A stretch of 64,000 nucleotides of DNA from Arenicola marina. Taxonomy: Eukaryota; Annelida; Polychaeta; Arenicolidae. Where the stretch lies: NCBI GenBank assembly GCA_964019135.1, contig OZ025258.1, forward strand, positions 12,183,771-12,247,770, given 5' to 3'. Under the pieces are notes generated by a model. That model saw only the letters and a list, made by a program, of their open reading frames with translations, made no database searches and had not been told where the DNA came from. Each line of letters opens with the position of its first letter. The stretch's first letter is position 1. Positions 36,701-47,654 of this stretch are shown piece by piece. A program made the position numbers and the translations under genes.

Positions 36701-39700
36701 AGTACTTACCCGCATCATTGACTGTCGCTGTTGTTGCTGCTGCTGCTGTTGCTGCTGCCACTGTGATAACGGATCGGTAGCGTCTGGGAACATCTTCTCC
36801 ACTTTCTCCATCATCTCTTCTGGAGGTACCCCCCAAAAGTTTATTTGAGTCCCAGAGTCGTTAATAAAATTCAGCTTCCCGTCCTTACTTTGTAGAGTTC
36901 TGTTTTGCTCTAGCTTCTTCGGTTTAATTTTCATTTCTTTCTCTTCTTTGTCCTTCTTCTGTTCCTTTCCGTCTTTGTTTTTCTCTTTCTTTTTCTTCTT
37001 CTCATCCTTATCTTCATCTTTGTTTTTGTTTTTCACTTTCTTGTCTTCGTGGTCATCCTTATCTTTCTTCTTCTCGTCCTCATCTTCATCTTTGTTTTTC
37101 CTTTTCTCTCTCTCGTCCTCGTTGTCATCCTTCTTTTTCTTTTTCTCTTTCTTGTCTTCGTGGTCACTCTCGTCATCTTTCTTTTCTTTCTTCTTTTTCT
37201 TCCCTTCTTTTTCTCTGTCTTTTTTCCCATCATCCGAGCTGTCTTCCTTATCTTGCTTTTTCTGACTTCTCTCTTTTCGGTCCTTCGTTTTGTCGTCTTT
37301 TTCTTTCCCGCCTATTACTTTATGGTGTCTGTCTTTCCTGTCCTTATGTTCTCTACCCCCTCCTTCCAATACACCAAGCCGACTGCCGCGTGAGATTTCT
37401 GTCCCGTCCTCGCTGGACAACTCATAATCATATTCAACTCCCAGTGATCCACGTTGCCCTCTATTGTAGCCTCCTCCATGTCCCCTCTCTCCCTTCCTTC
37501 TCATCTTCTCTTCTTTCATCCTCCTTCTTTCACCAACGTCACCAGCATCGTCAACAGACGAACTATCCACATCGTCCACCCCGCTGGACGAATCACCAGT
37601 CTTTACCTTCCGGTCATTCTTCCCTCTTCCCTTTCCATCGTTCTTCCTTTCCCTCTTCTCAAACCGATCTTCACCGGACGTCTTGTTTTCACTGGGCAGG
37701 GAGCCCTCTGTATCCTCCACAACCGTCGACCCCGAGGTTTCCTTATCACGGAAGTACCCGGCGGCGAACCCCATTTCATAGGCCACCTCGGAGGTGGGCG
37801 TCGTGCGACCCGTATTCAACGTCTCCTCATCCCGGACCCGCTCTGCCGCTCTCGCCGAAATCTCGTCGCGTCTCTCAAGCAGTGGATCCCTAGTCACGCG
37901 AGAGCCTACGCGCTTGGAATCTCGGGAAAGAAGAGGGTCGTAGTCCATGGGGACGTCTTCAAATCGCACTCGTGGGGTTGCCTCGCTCCAAAAGGCGGGA
38001 GGCTCTCGAAATTCTGAAGCAATTAAAAGCAAAACAAATTGTAATGGATTTGCCAGGTCAAGTCTTCCTGCCGACAATTGTTTATTGCAACCACATGACC
38101 ACATGACAAAGTATAAGATGGCGTTACGCTTTGGCTTTATTGAAAACTGTAATACTGTTACATTACGTTATTATTCAAATGTGTTCAGTTATTCTGCTAA
38201 ACTTTGATAGTTTGGTTAATGTGTGTTAGTCACATAAATACCTGGCTCGTAACTTCGTCTGTGGTGCGTGCCTGGGCTCTGAAATAAGCAACAACACATA
38301 AATGATATACCGCGTGTGCCCATATTTATACATGGCATGCTATCCTAAAAATATAACCTTGAGGAACTCATTAAACGTTTCCTCAGATTCCAAGGTAATT
38401 GAGAATAAGGTAAATGTAATTGTTATAATTATAATAATTTGCTACCAGATGTTTTACGCTTTCGTGTACATAAAAATATACCTGTGGGTCATCTAATGCA
38501 ACTGAATGTAAAGAATATTCCTTAAAAACCGCGGCATCCCGATTAGTTATTACTCGTGAGCTACCTTAGACCGGGATCGCGGTCTTTCCCGGGAACGCGA
38601 GCGTTTCCTCTCCGGGGAAAGCGTCCGGTCAAGGGACCTTGACCTTCCACGTGGCCTCTCCAATGACCTATCCTTTGACCTTTCACGTGGCCTCTCCAAT
38701 GACCTTTCCCTTGAGCTTCCACGTGGCCTCTCCAATGACCTTTCCCTTGACCTTCCACGTGGCCTCTCCAATGACCTTTCCCTTGACCTTCCACGTGATC
38801 TATCTAATGACCTTTCCCTAGTTCTTCCTCCAGTCAGTTCTCTCGCCTTCACCAACACTCGTTCTCTTGACAGTTCTCTGGCCCGGGCCAACGACCTCTC
38901 GGCCGACAGGGGGTCATCGCGCCTTCGCGACTTGACGAAGTAGTTGCTTATTTCTGTCACGCCCCCGTCGTCTTCATCGTAGTCATGGATACATCTCTGG
39001 TTTTCCCGCCACGCCTGGCGGGTGCCGCGGTGGCCGGTAGCGGGACAACTGGGGCACTCGTGGCTGGGGCGATACGCCGCGTGCTGGGGCGGCGCGAAGT
39101 AAGCATCCAGCGCGGTCAGTCCACTTCTATCGGTCAGCATTCCGCTCCTGAGACGATTAATCAAGTGTAAATATATCACACAATTAATACAGCCTGACAG
39201 TCATCAAGTCAACACCTCTCGATGGCTTAACCAACGGGATCACGCGCGGCTGGAATGATGAGAGAAGTGATGGAGTACGTCAAACATACGTCAGTCCCAT
39301 GGAATACATACAAGTGCCAAGGGTTCTGGGATGGAACCAGGGTCTGTCTATCTGAATATATGTGTGCCACGCACTGATCCGTAAGAGAGTCCGAGATGCA
39401 ATGGTCACAACGATGACCTCCGGTTTGGGAAATCGCACAACACATCACTGCTTAATTGGGAGACTTGGTAATAGGCATGCAGCCCAGACAGAGCGACAGA
39501 ACATTAATGTGACGACTGAGGTAAGTTCTGTATTCTGTATTCAAGTTTAATCTCATATTGTTCTTCTCAGCCGTATAAGCCTTAAAATAAACAAGGAAGA
39601 CCGAAATTCGAACAAAATAAATCCATCCCCCGCCCTAAATGTACAGAACCAAACATGCAACCATACGGATGATTATAACATAATAATCAAAGGCTACAGT

Positions 39701-41302
39701 AATAGAAGGAATGATATATACCTTCCGCCGTCAGACTGCAGTTCGTTGATACGCGATGCGCCATCGAAGTGACTGTCCAAGATGTCGGATTCGACTTCGC
39801 TGCCGCAGTCCCTGGCTGAGCACAGAGTGCTGCTATCAGTGGAGATACCGTCAGATGAGAGACTGTCCGAGGTGACGCTGTCCCCGGGGTCGCGTTCAAT
39901 GTGCCTGTCATACAGCTGGGATTCCCTCAGTCGGTCTCGGAGATCCTTCTCGTAGTTTTCCAGCAGTCTGGAGCTGGCCTCTAACTCGTCTTCTAGAGTG
40001 ATGCTGCTTACATCAGAGGAAAGGCTAATGACGCTCTCACTCATCAGAGGAGGTGTCGTCATGGCATCATCTGACGTCACATCCGTTAGTTGGTCGACGC
40101 TGGATGCATCGTCGGAGTCTAAGAAGTACTGAGCCGACATCTCCACCACGATAAATGTCTGAGACGACACAGGGCTTTGATTGCGGCCATTTCTGAAACG
40201 AGAAGAAATAATTAATCCATACACTTCTGGGGAATGGCCGGTTTTTAAATATTTTATTTTATAATTTAAATGCAGTCTACAATTATTTAACAGTGTTCGG
40301 CGAGTGTTCAAATCAGGTTAAATGACAAACTGGCATACCCATCCAAGTGGCAGATATAAAGATTACCGGTGTATATACCGGTATATATATGCACACCATA
40401 ACATTTAGTTAATAACAAATTAATAACCGAAGTACACAATTAATTATACTTGAGTAAACCTGACCTGAACAGAACTGAAAAATCAATTTGGTTAATTCCA
40501 TTACATTCAAAGTAATTTGGTGACTGATCTATGTTATTTGCAAAAATCGGTCAATTATCGAAAATCGTTAAAGAGCAGTATACATGGACAGAATGTTGAA
40601 TGTGACTGACTGAGACTTGACACATGTACATATGTTAGAACAACTAACCGAGAGATTTCAACAGCCTTGACAGTTCTCGGGCCTGGTTTCATCCTGAAAG
40701 GACCTTTATACTTGAATGTGCTATCATCCTGAGGTCTGCCATGGTGGTAAGGACGAGGTTCAGAACCATTTGTGGTAAAGTAGACATGGTTTTGAGGATT
40801 GTCTGAAATTCAAAAATATATTGAAGGTCTGTTTAAGGTAAAGCTGAAACTAAGGAAACAAATTATTGCACCACTATCAGATTTCAGCTTCTAAGTCACA
40901 TTTACTTCAGCAAATGATATATATGTATTGTAAAACTAAGGTCTTTATTCACACAATAATAAATTGAAGGTATGATCGAGTCACGCAATTATATATGCAA
41001 CTTTAATGCTACTTAAATTATTTTACTAATTAATGTAATGAGAACATGTGTACAAATGCAAAGTGGCCTAAAAAATGATACATGCATTGATCATTGCTAT
41101 GATTTATAGCAAAAATAAAGCTGGATTGCCTTGTTTTTGAAACATGAATCATTTAACGGACAACTGACTGCAAAACCAAAATGTACAAACCTCTTTGTAT
41201 TTGAATGAAAGTATCACTAGTGATTTCTCCAGTTCTAGTTCCATGTGGTCTGCGAATTGGATTGATAGTTGGAGGCAGGATGGAGATGTCTCTAGATGGC
41301 AT
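21765..41302 (-). CDS. Calpain (classical, penta-EF-hand) with very long N-terminal extension
   Basis: A calcium-activated cytosolic cysteine protease. Exons, transcript order: 41191-41302, 40649-40802, 39722-40192, 38565-39147, 38242-38278, 36710-38013, 35786-36190, 35034-35103, 34485-34586, 33766-33916, 32928-33099, 32543-32623, 31483-31571, 30960-31037, 28779-28939, 28000-28163, 26784-26986, 26018-26054, 24597-24735, 24182-24240, 22773-22841, 22410-22488, 22086-22202, 21765-21844. All 23 introns are GT-AG with matching phases; the sum is 4917 nt, 1639 codons with stop. Domain order: chitobiase-C-like module (about 30-105), acidic Ser-rich, RS-rich (246-440), K/E/D-rich with polyQ (452-887), protease core (about 1010-1245), C2-like domain III (to about 1450), penta-EF-hand (to 1638). 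The triad is complete: Cys in GNCWLLAA, His in GHAYSIT, Asn in RNPWGN. The first ATG is provisional, since the frame stays open a little upstream. Confidence 0.9.
25493..25855 (+). mobile_element. Small DNA transposon (family B), copy 2
   Basis: Termini cacccaaaacgtcatagtga and gacgttttgggttctaac. The interior contains gcgataactaagatggttga. Located in a calpain intron; the left end is slightly truncated. Confidence 0.85.
26280..26765 (+). repeat. AT-rich 21-23-bp tandem repeat
   Basis: About 22 units of ttgtaataaatataatatat in a calpain intron; it ends about 20 bp before the donor at 26783. Confidence 0.92.
26784..31037 (-). CDS. Calpain gene, C2-like domain III exons
   Basis: Exons 30960-31037, 28779-28939, 28000-28163 and 26784-26986. 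They carry [47 protein letters not shown] (the acidic loop implicated in calcium/electrostatic control), [14 protein letters not shown] and [20 protein letters not shown] followed by a [19 protein letters not shown] end. Order and spacing are typical of classical calpains. Confidence 0.92.
29537..29782 (-). mobile_element. tRNA-derived SINE (family 1), full length
   Basis: The cleanest copy. The minus strand has box A (gacagctcagtgggct) and a perfect box B (ggttcgagcc), then the shared body and tail. It sits in a calpain intron. Confidence 0.88.
31318..31458 (+). repeat. About 50-bp tandem repeat (three units)
   Basis: Units of gataaa-gcaaaaaactaa-ttatttaatg in a calpain intron immediately beside the Asn-active-site exon. 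Confidence 0.8.
31483..36190 (-). CDS. Calpain gene, protease core exons
   Basis: Exons 35786-36190 (linker with [15 protein letters not shown] and the IEWKRPS entry), 35034-35103 ([10 protein letters not shown]), 34485-34586 (GNCWLLAA, catalytic Cys), 33766-33916 ([33 protein letters not shown]), 32928-33099 ([20 protein letters not shown]), 32543-32623 (GHAYSIT, catalytic His) and 31483-31571 ([13 protein letters not shown], catalytic Asn). Every family landmark is in order, so the enzyme should be active. The exon ending at 35034 uses a GTAAGT donor rather than the nearer GTGTAC; this restores the expected residues before the active-site Cys. Confidence 0.93.
31775..31848 (-). mobile_element. 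tRNA-derived SINE/pseudo-tRNA (family 2)
   Basis: Minus strand: tatctcagttggtaagctgg, then cgcgggttcaaaccctgg, then gcaggtg-type flank shared with 7035-7123. Same degenerate anticodon arm. Calpain intron. Confidence 0.65.
34210..34303 (-). mobile_element. SINE family 1 fragment (tail only)
   Basis: Tail-side fragment (gttggttgtatattcaga..., then gagccatgtccccgggg) without the tRNA head, in a calpain intron. Confidence 0.65.
35302..35463 (+). mobile_element. SINE family 1, internally deleted copy
   Basis: The head (cccgacagcttagtgggttag) is joined directly to the distal body (catgtccttcttcgcaaag) and tail, losing box B and the middle. Calpain intron. Confidence 0.8.
36710..39147 (-). CDS. 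Calpain gene, low-complexity exons (RS-rich and K/E/D-rich)
   Basis: Exons 38565-39147, 38242-38278 and 36710-38013. The first encodes tandem dodecapeptides of the [12 protein letters not shown] type followed by arginine-serine dipeptides, like SR-protein tails. The long third exon encodes several hundred residues dominated by Lys, Glu and Asp in KKKEKKDE-like runs, then a glutamine run near 36725-36765. No fold is recognisable; it should be disordered and highly charged. The minus-strand K/E bias shows on the plus strand as a pyrimidine tract (ctt/tct), which creates spurious Phe/Ser-rich open frames there. Confidence 0.85.
38636..38825 (-). repeat. In-frame 36-bp coding minisatellite
   Basis: About five copies of a 36-bp unit (12 codons, [12 protein letters not shown] with variants) inside the RS-rich calpain exon. 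The period is a multiple of three, so copy-number changes keep the frame. Variants such as RSKD and GSSRE mark older units. Confidence 0.85.
40649..41302 (-). CDS. Calpain gene, exons 1-2: chitobiase-C-like N-terminal module
   Basis: Exons 41191-41302 and 40649-40802, running into the start of the next exon. They contain [14 protein letters not shown], then [20 protein letters not shown] and an SSQTFIVVE end. This strand pattern (Y-x-T-x-G-S-x-P, a small-P-F-x-x-x-P-G step, then V-K-A-x-A/E-x-S) is that of the beta-sandwich module annotated as chitobiase/hexosaminidase C-terminal-like, which I recall at the N-terminus of DZANK1. The link to the calpain exons rests on unbroken phase and the absence of any terminal exon between them. 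Confidence 0.75.
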
Positions 41303-42203
41303 CTTGATTTTGTCAGATGTTATCAGCTTCCCTGTGGCATACCATGGCAGGAAAATAAGATAATATCATAAAAATATTTTAAGGAATTATTGATCATCAA
41401 ATATCATATATCTTTAACTTGAAATATAAATTACCAATGCTGTGCATTTGCCAAGAGAAGAAATAGAAGACCTGACAAAAATGCATCAGTCCAGAAATCA
41501 TGAGATGTTACAGACATTATCTGGGTCAGTGGGCTGGCATACTAGAGTGTCTAATTTTGAAGACAATGCCTTCCATCCCACCAACCAAGACTCCTCCCCT
41601 CCACCTGGTAGCAGCTATTAACATCTTTTACCTCCCCCCTTTCCCATTCCCCTCCACCTGCGCACTGACTCCCCCCAACCCTGATCTAGGTGGTAAAGAC
41701 TTCATACCTCTGGGGGGCAAGACTTTATCTAGCTAAATCTAGCCGCACACACCCCTCTTTTTTTTCTGATGGCCTGTGTAGCTGTATAGGGCTGCATCTA
41801 TGCATAGACGCTAGACAACTAGAGCTAGTAGACTGGTAGAGGGGAGTCTGCTGCTGACCTAAATCTTGGCGCAAGTGCCCTGAGGCAAGCCTGCTTCTCT
41901 AGGGGCACAACAGTACCAATGTTAAAATCCTTAGACGTTAGTAGGGAATCAGCTGTAGCTTTTATTATAATGTGGGCAAGTACAATAATAGTGCTTACAT
42001 ATTCTATATACCTTGTTCTATCTTCTGACATCAAGAAAGTGTGTCAATACCAAATTGTTGCAGTCATATTTTCGCGAACAAATGTTGGAGCATGCAACTT
42101 TTCCCTACCATGCAACCGCTATGAGTATGCAGCGCCATCTGGCAAATCCTGCCACCATTTGAACCATTTGTAGCCTGGGTCCGAAACTTAATTGCCACAG
42201 TCA

Positions 42204-42446
42204 ACTGGGCTCGCATTAGCATTCGCCCATTTGGCGAGAATATTCGGGATTTGGCGATAAGAACTTCCTGGACACTCGCCAAAATGGCGAATATAAAATT
42301 TCAACTAGAAACACATTTTTATTCATGTTTTTTTCAACAAATGGAACCAGAAAATCCTCGAACAAATATTTGGCTAATTTTGGCTAATGTTTTTCCACGG
42401 AATTAGCCAAATTGGCTAATGAAAAAAATATCCTAGCGCGAGCCCA
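42204..42446. mobile_element. Small inverted-repeat element (GGGCTCGC ends)
   Basis: Ends gggctcgcattag and ctagcgcgagccc, with internal ttggcga and ttggcta repeats in both orientations. Nested within the larger foldback element. Confidence 0.6.
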
Positions 42447-42540
42447 GGTCAATTACCTGTGAAAGAAGGCACCGCTGTTCTCCTTAAGTTCAAAGTGAGC
42501 GACTGATAATTAAAGCCCCCTAGCAGAGTCATATGCTAAC

Positions 42541-42684
42541 ATAGCCTGAAAACAAGACGTTACTGTCATTAGACAGTTGGAGGGGCAACAAAACAAGACG
42601 TTACTGTCGTTAGACAGTTGGAGGGGTGACTTACTGTCGCCCCTCCAACTGTCTAACAACAGTAACATCTTGTTTTCAGGCTAA
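42541..42684. mobile_element. Hairpin (foldback) element with TAGCCTGAA ends
   Basis: Ends tagcctgaaaacaagacgtt and its near-perfect inverse; the left arm itself is duplicated (two gttagacagttggagggg units). It could form a stem of about 45 bp. A second member lies at 10849-10917. Confidence 0.85.
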
Positions 42685-43847
42685 TGCTAACAGAGAGGAT
42701 AAACCAAGTCGCATTCATGCCACTGGCATCTGCCCAAAACAAATCTGGCAGATGGCTGGTCCGGAACAGTTGTGTGCTCCAACATTTCTTCACGAAAATA
42801 TAACCAAAACAACCTAGTGTCGATACCCTTTATTGATGTTAAATGATAGAATAAAGTGTATAGAATAAAATAAAAGCTACAGTTGATTCCCTACTAACGT
42901 CTATAGATTTTAACATTGATACCGTTGTGCCCCAAGTCTACAGAAGTGGGCTTGCCTGGGGGCACTTGTGCCAAACCTAAATCATTTTTTTTTTAATTGT
43001 AAGTTACGTGGCAGTCTCTGACTCTGGAAAGGAAGTAACATATTGAAATTCCCCTCGAATTTGCTGGTGTCAAAGCATATATAAGGGACATGTCAAACTT
43101 GAGAACAGAATAAGCTCGTTGTATGGAAATGGTGTTGACTAGATCTATTTACATCTGTTGACATTTGTCTATTCTTGACCATGCAGTCCGGAACTGGCAG
43201 TTGACAATTGACAGTCAAAGACAAAGTCAAAGACTCGAGAGTCAAGCTTCATAACAACAAAAACGACTGTTTGTGAAACGTACGAAAAGGCTAGCCCTTC
43301 AACACATCCTCAGATGTTAATTGGTGTGTTTCGCATGAGATTCAGCTTGCTATTTAGTACGGTGACATCGCACGGTACCTGTATAATGAAGTTTTGATTC
43401 CAAAACACGAGACAAGCAATGTCGCCAGGTTGCTAACAACGCATTCCAGAATATTTACCGCGAGACTACCAGACTGCTGCTGTTCACCAGATGGCGCCAC
43501 CGACTGGGGGCACTCTTCTCGACACTCTCCGACAGAGGGCGTTCGGTAGAGGAGTAATTTGCGCGAGTTGCGTGAGAGCCCTGGTGAGAGCCGTTACGTA
43601 AAAATGTTTTAAAAGGCCCGGGGGGAGGGGCAGTCCGCGGATGTCCCTTGATGCCTGAGAGAGCTGGCATTTGTGTGTGTGTGTGTGGGGGGGGGGGGGG
43701 GGTTTCTTTATTCCCAGGCCATGAGGCATTAAAAACAGAACTCTGCGCATGCATTGGAAGGGCGGATACATGATACTAAATTGACAATTTCACGACACGG
43801 TTATTTAATTGTGACCGATATGAAAAGTCGGCTTGCCATAGCGCCTG

Positions 43848-43972
43848 TGTGAGTGAGTGTGTGAGTGAATGTGTGAGTGACTGCTTTTCGTAAGGTGCGC
43901 CACTCTGGGTGCGCCAGGTTGGTGATGAGTGAGTATGAAAGTGAGCATGAAAGTGAGTTTGAGAGTGAGGGA
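43848..43972 (+). repeat. GTGAG-type simple repeat
   Basis: Interrupted runs of gtgagtga on both sides of a 45-bp unique stretch; intergenic. Confidence 0.75.
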
Positions 43973-44412
43973 GCGGCCACCGTAAGATGTTCATTTGATT
44001 GTTGGCCTGTATTAGCCAATCCGCCAGCGTTAAAATGCGTCTTGTCCCATCCTTTCCTTGTCACAGCGGGTATATAAACGTAAGGGATTCTGACTCGTGA
44101 CTATGGTTCCGTCGCAGCTCGGGGCAGGCTGATATTTATTAGTCGCTGTGGTCCGACTGGAAAGGTATGTCACCTGTTTGTATGATGCTTTGATATAGAT
44201 ATGCGTTTCTATTGGATTATTTAAATAGTATGGATTTAAATAACTATATGCCTTTATCCTTGTCATATATCTTGTATTTACGCTCGATATACTTCCATGA
44301 GTACTTAGATGTTTTTCGTCTTTCCCCAGACTACCACGCAATCTTAATCTTTGTATACATTTGTTAAATAAATGTACATGAGTGAACCACACCGGCTGTT
44401 TTAGTCTGTGTC

Positions 44413-44583
44413 ATAATATTAAAATTTCCAGTTCACGATTACTGAAAATCCTTGATCACGGCCGTCGGCTAATACCCCATTCCCATTTCGCGAAGAATTA
44501 TTTTCCTCATTCCCAGTTCACGGTGAAATGAAAAGCCCAATCTCGAGGAACGCAAATACCCCCTGCGCACCCCCCCCCCCCCC
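44413..44583 (-). mobile_element. Family C repeat, inverted copy
   Basis: Contains attcccagttcacggt and aatattaaaatttccagttc, the inverse of the family C motifs, ending in a C-run. Confidence 0.65.
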
Positions 44584-45487
44584 CCGCCTCCCCCGAAAGA
44601 CCGATTTAAGGCAGATGAACCGGGTGTGTGTGTTCTAGAGCAAGTATGTGAAAACTGAGGGTCTTTTGGGGCGAGAATATTTGAAAATAGTGGGTATTTC
44701 CCGCGGCATGCAACAAGGGTCAATTGACATGAAAGCCCCCTTATATTTTGTAACTCGCTTTCCACGTTAGCTAGGATCTTTGTGCTGTAACATGTCAGTC
44801 TATGGACCTACTATCGTTTTTGTTTTTATTGTGAGTATTTTTATTGAGTATTGAGTGAATCCTATGACCCGGACATTCTTTGCCTACTACCCTATGCATA
44901 TGATAAACCCAGTGGCACGTGAAAACTTGTGCACACGAGCGTTGTTGAACCCCGTATTTTACCCGGTATTGTATGATCGGAGCATATTATATAGATATTA
45001 TGCTGGGTATATGGAATTATGCTGACATATTTTATCTCATGAAGGGACCAAACTACCAATGTGGCAATAATTCGCCCCTCCCCCCTCCCCCCCCCCACCC
45101 CGCCCCCTCCATGCACGTATTGATTGACTGTGCCTGTGCCGTTGCCTGAACTAATCGGTCGCTTACGCCTGGATGCACAAGACTAATCTTAAAACAGTGA
45201 TGACCACTTTTATGGGAGAATGTGGTTGTTGCACGAAATGCAGGAAAAAAATAATTGCACCCCTCGGGATTGAACGCACGACCCCACTATCAAAGGGAGA
45301 CGTTTGATTTAATTTGCCGTTAACTTTCCAATGGACAAATCAACATATGGACCTTAGCTATCTTCCACTAAGCAGATAAGCTCTGTTGAACTGATAGCAT
45401 CCCACTGCTGGTCGGGGATACCCCCCAGCTGGAGGGGGTCACCCGTTCCGTGTGGCATAGACCTACACGTTCGGCTATTGCCAAATG

Positions 45488-46166
45488 CAGGGGCGGATCT
45501 AGGAATTTGCCAAGGGGGAGGTTGCTCTCTGAAAACTTGCGACCGGGGGGTGTGCTCTATTAAAAAAAAGGAACCGGGGGGGGGGGGGGGCGGAGGGCGT
45601 GCTCGGAGAAGCCGACTTTAACAGTGTATGTTCTGGTTCCCAAGGGGGGGGGGGGTGTTTCTCTCTGAAGACTTGCGACCAGGGGGGGGGGGGCGGGCGG
45701 AGGGCGTGCTTGGAGAACCAGACTTTAACAGTGTATGTTCAGTTTCCCAAGGGAGGGTTGCTCTCTGAAAACTTGGGACTTTAACATGTATGTTAATATG
45801 TATGTTGTATGGTTCTGGTTCCCAAGGGGGGGGGGTGTTTCTCTCTGAAGACTTGCGACCAGGGGGGGGGGGGGGCGGGCGGAGGGCGTGCTCGGAGAAG
45901 CCGACTTTAACAGTGTATGTTCTGGTTCCCAAGGGGGGGGGGTGTTTCTCTCTGAAGACTTGCGACCAGGGGGGGGGGGGGGGGGGGCGGGCGGAGGGCG
46001 TGCTTGGAGAACCAGACTTTAACAGTGTATGTTCAGTTTCCCAAGGGAGGGTTGCTCTCTGAAAACTTGGGACTTAACATGTATGTTAATATGTATGTTG
46101 TATGTTCTGGTTCCCAAGGGGGGGGGGTTGCAACCCCCCTAACCCCCCCATCTAGATCCGCCACTG
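45488..46166 (+). mobile_element. GGGGCGGATC-type element with internal tandem duplications
   Basis: Termini caggggcggatctagg and tctagatccgccactg, flanked on both sides by caaatg (45482-45487 and 46167-46172), a 6-bp target duplication. The inside is four to five repeats of a G-run plus tttaacagtgtatgtt and ttcccaagg units. It produces spurious Gly/Pro-rich ORFs. Confidence 0.88.
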
Positions 46167-47654
46167 CAAATGTGCTTGACAAAAATGAAAATTTGCAGAA
46201 ATATTCATTATTTGTTAACTAGGTTGAACAATAATGAGCTGACTTAATAGTGACCATTGACGGCATGAGAGAAAGGCCCTTGTGCCACTCACCAGGGCCA
46301 CACATCATATGCACTAGCCGTTCGCGTGCAAACTTGCAGGTATAGCCGTTCTCGCGTGGGAATTCCCAACATGTGGTTAAGGCCAATGGAACTGCGGCAT
46401 ATAGAGCGGGTCAACGGGAAAAAAACACCCCTCCCGAGCGCATTTTGGCCGCCACCCCACGAAAGTAGTATGAAAGTCGCGGCTGTGATTACGTGGTAGC
46501 ATGTTGTTTGAATGCCGAGAACACCGGGGTAGTGTGGAGGATGATGGTAAACATTAGGGATGGGGTAGATATCGCAAGAGAGCTAGGGGATGGATGTGAT
46601 GGTAGAAAGAGAATGGATACCTAGAGGGAAGAATGGCTATTCAGAGAGGCAGAATGGAAAGTGTGGCAGAGTAAGACGATAGTGTAAAGACCTTCCAGGG
46701 GCGGTATTCATAAACCACACGTAAATTTTTGTCCTATTGTTGTGTGTGTAAGCTCCGATGACTAATGGACCCACGGACACGGTGTGATCTTTCGTTTCTT
46801 TATTCGCAGTAAGCAATAATCCGGGAGTGTCGTGGCCGGGGATAAAACGTAAGCGATTCCAGTATTCAAACAGTATGTCTGTTCCCTTCAGTTCCTCTGG
46901 AGCAAGTGGCGCGGGAACGCGCGGCGGGAGCGAGTCCGCGAATCCCCACGCAAAGGCTCATGGGAGTCAACGTTCAAATAAAATTAATACTTCTCTAAAC
47001 ACCGAAAACACATTGCCTACCCGGCAACACTATTATTACGAGTTAGTGGTCATGTTAACTAGTAACTTACAATAGCATTAAATATGAAGGGCCCTGTTGC
47101 CCAAGCAATCGACAATCGTTGCCATATCGACATTGCATAGAACAATGAAAGATGACGGCATTTTATTGGCCCTTCATCAATCTCGTTATGGCAGCCCTTC
47201 CTTTTCATTTCATGAAAATGTGCGGGCTTCGCCATAAACCTGAGTTAGACGCTTCACTTCGCCATAAACCTGAGTCAGACGCTTCGCACCGCCATTAAAA
47301 CAGAGTGGCGGGGGCAGTCGGCGCGAGCGAGTCGCACTCAAAACGCTACACCCTGTAACATTGGGTGAGTTCGGGTTAGCCCCAGTTCTGTGGCTGTAGG
47401 AGGGGCAAAAAGCTGACAGGGCCCGTCTACAGCCACAGAGCCAACCAAGTATTTTATCCCTGAACGCCTTGGGTTGCCGTCTAACCGCATCTCTGTGAAA
47501 CAAACTAAGCAACACTCACCGCCAAATCCTCAACTCATTATATGTGTTATGTTACTGGGTAGCACCGTTGATATATTTGAACAGACTCGATGTTCCATGA
47601 CATGTCCATCAGTTCCCACACAACAAATTTCGAATCGCCCGCTCACTCGCCTCA

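Larger units (their letters stand above)
41856..42980. mobile_element. Foldback-like element with about 250-300 bp inverted arms
   Basis: Left arm 41856-42155 and right arm 42735-42980 are inverted homologues (shared gacgttagtagggaatca, acaatgttaaaat and aaatgttggagca-type segments). Between them sit two further elements (42204-42446 and 42541-42684). No ORF. Confidence 0.8.

Noticed and set aside
36948-37893. Plus-strand Phe/Ser/Leu-rich ORFs that look like membrane proteins
   Set aside because: Shadow of the K/E/D-rich calpain exon on the opposite strand.
43848-43972. Another splice-donor minisatellite (gtgagtga runs)
   Set aside because: Simple repeat with no adjoining exon that I can find.
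44418-45116. Gly- or Pro-rich ORFs near 44.5 and 45.0 kb and in 45.6-46.2 kb
   Set aside because: Driven by G/C homopolymer runs and the duplicated units of a mobile element.
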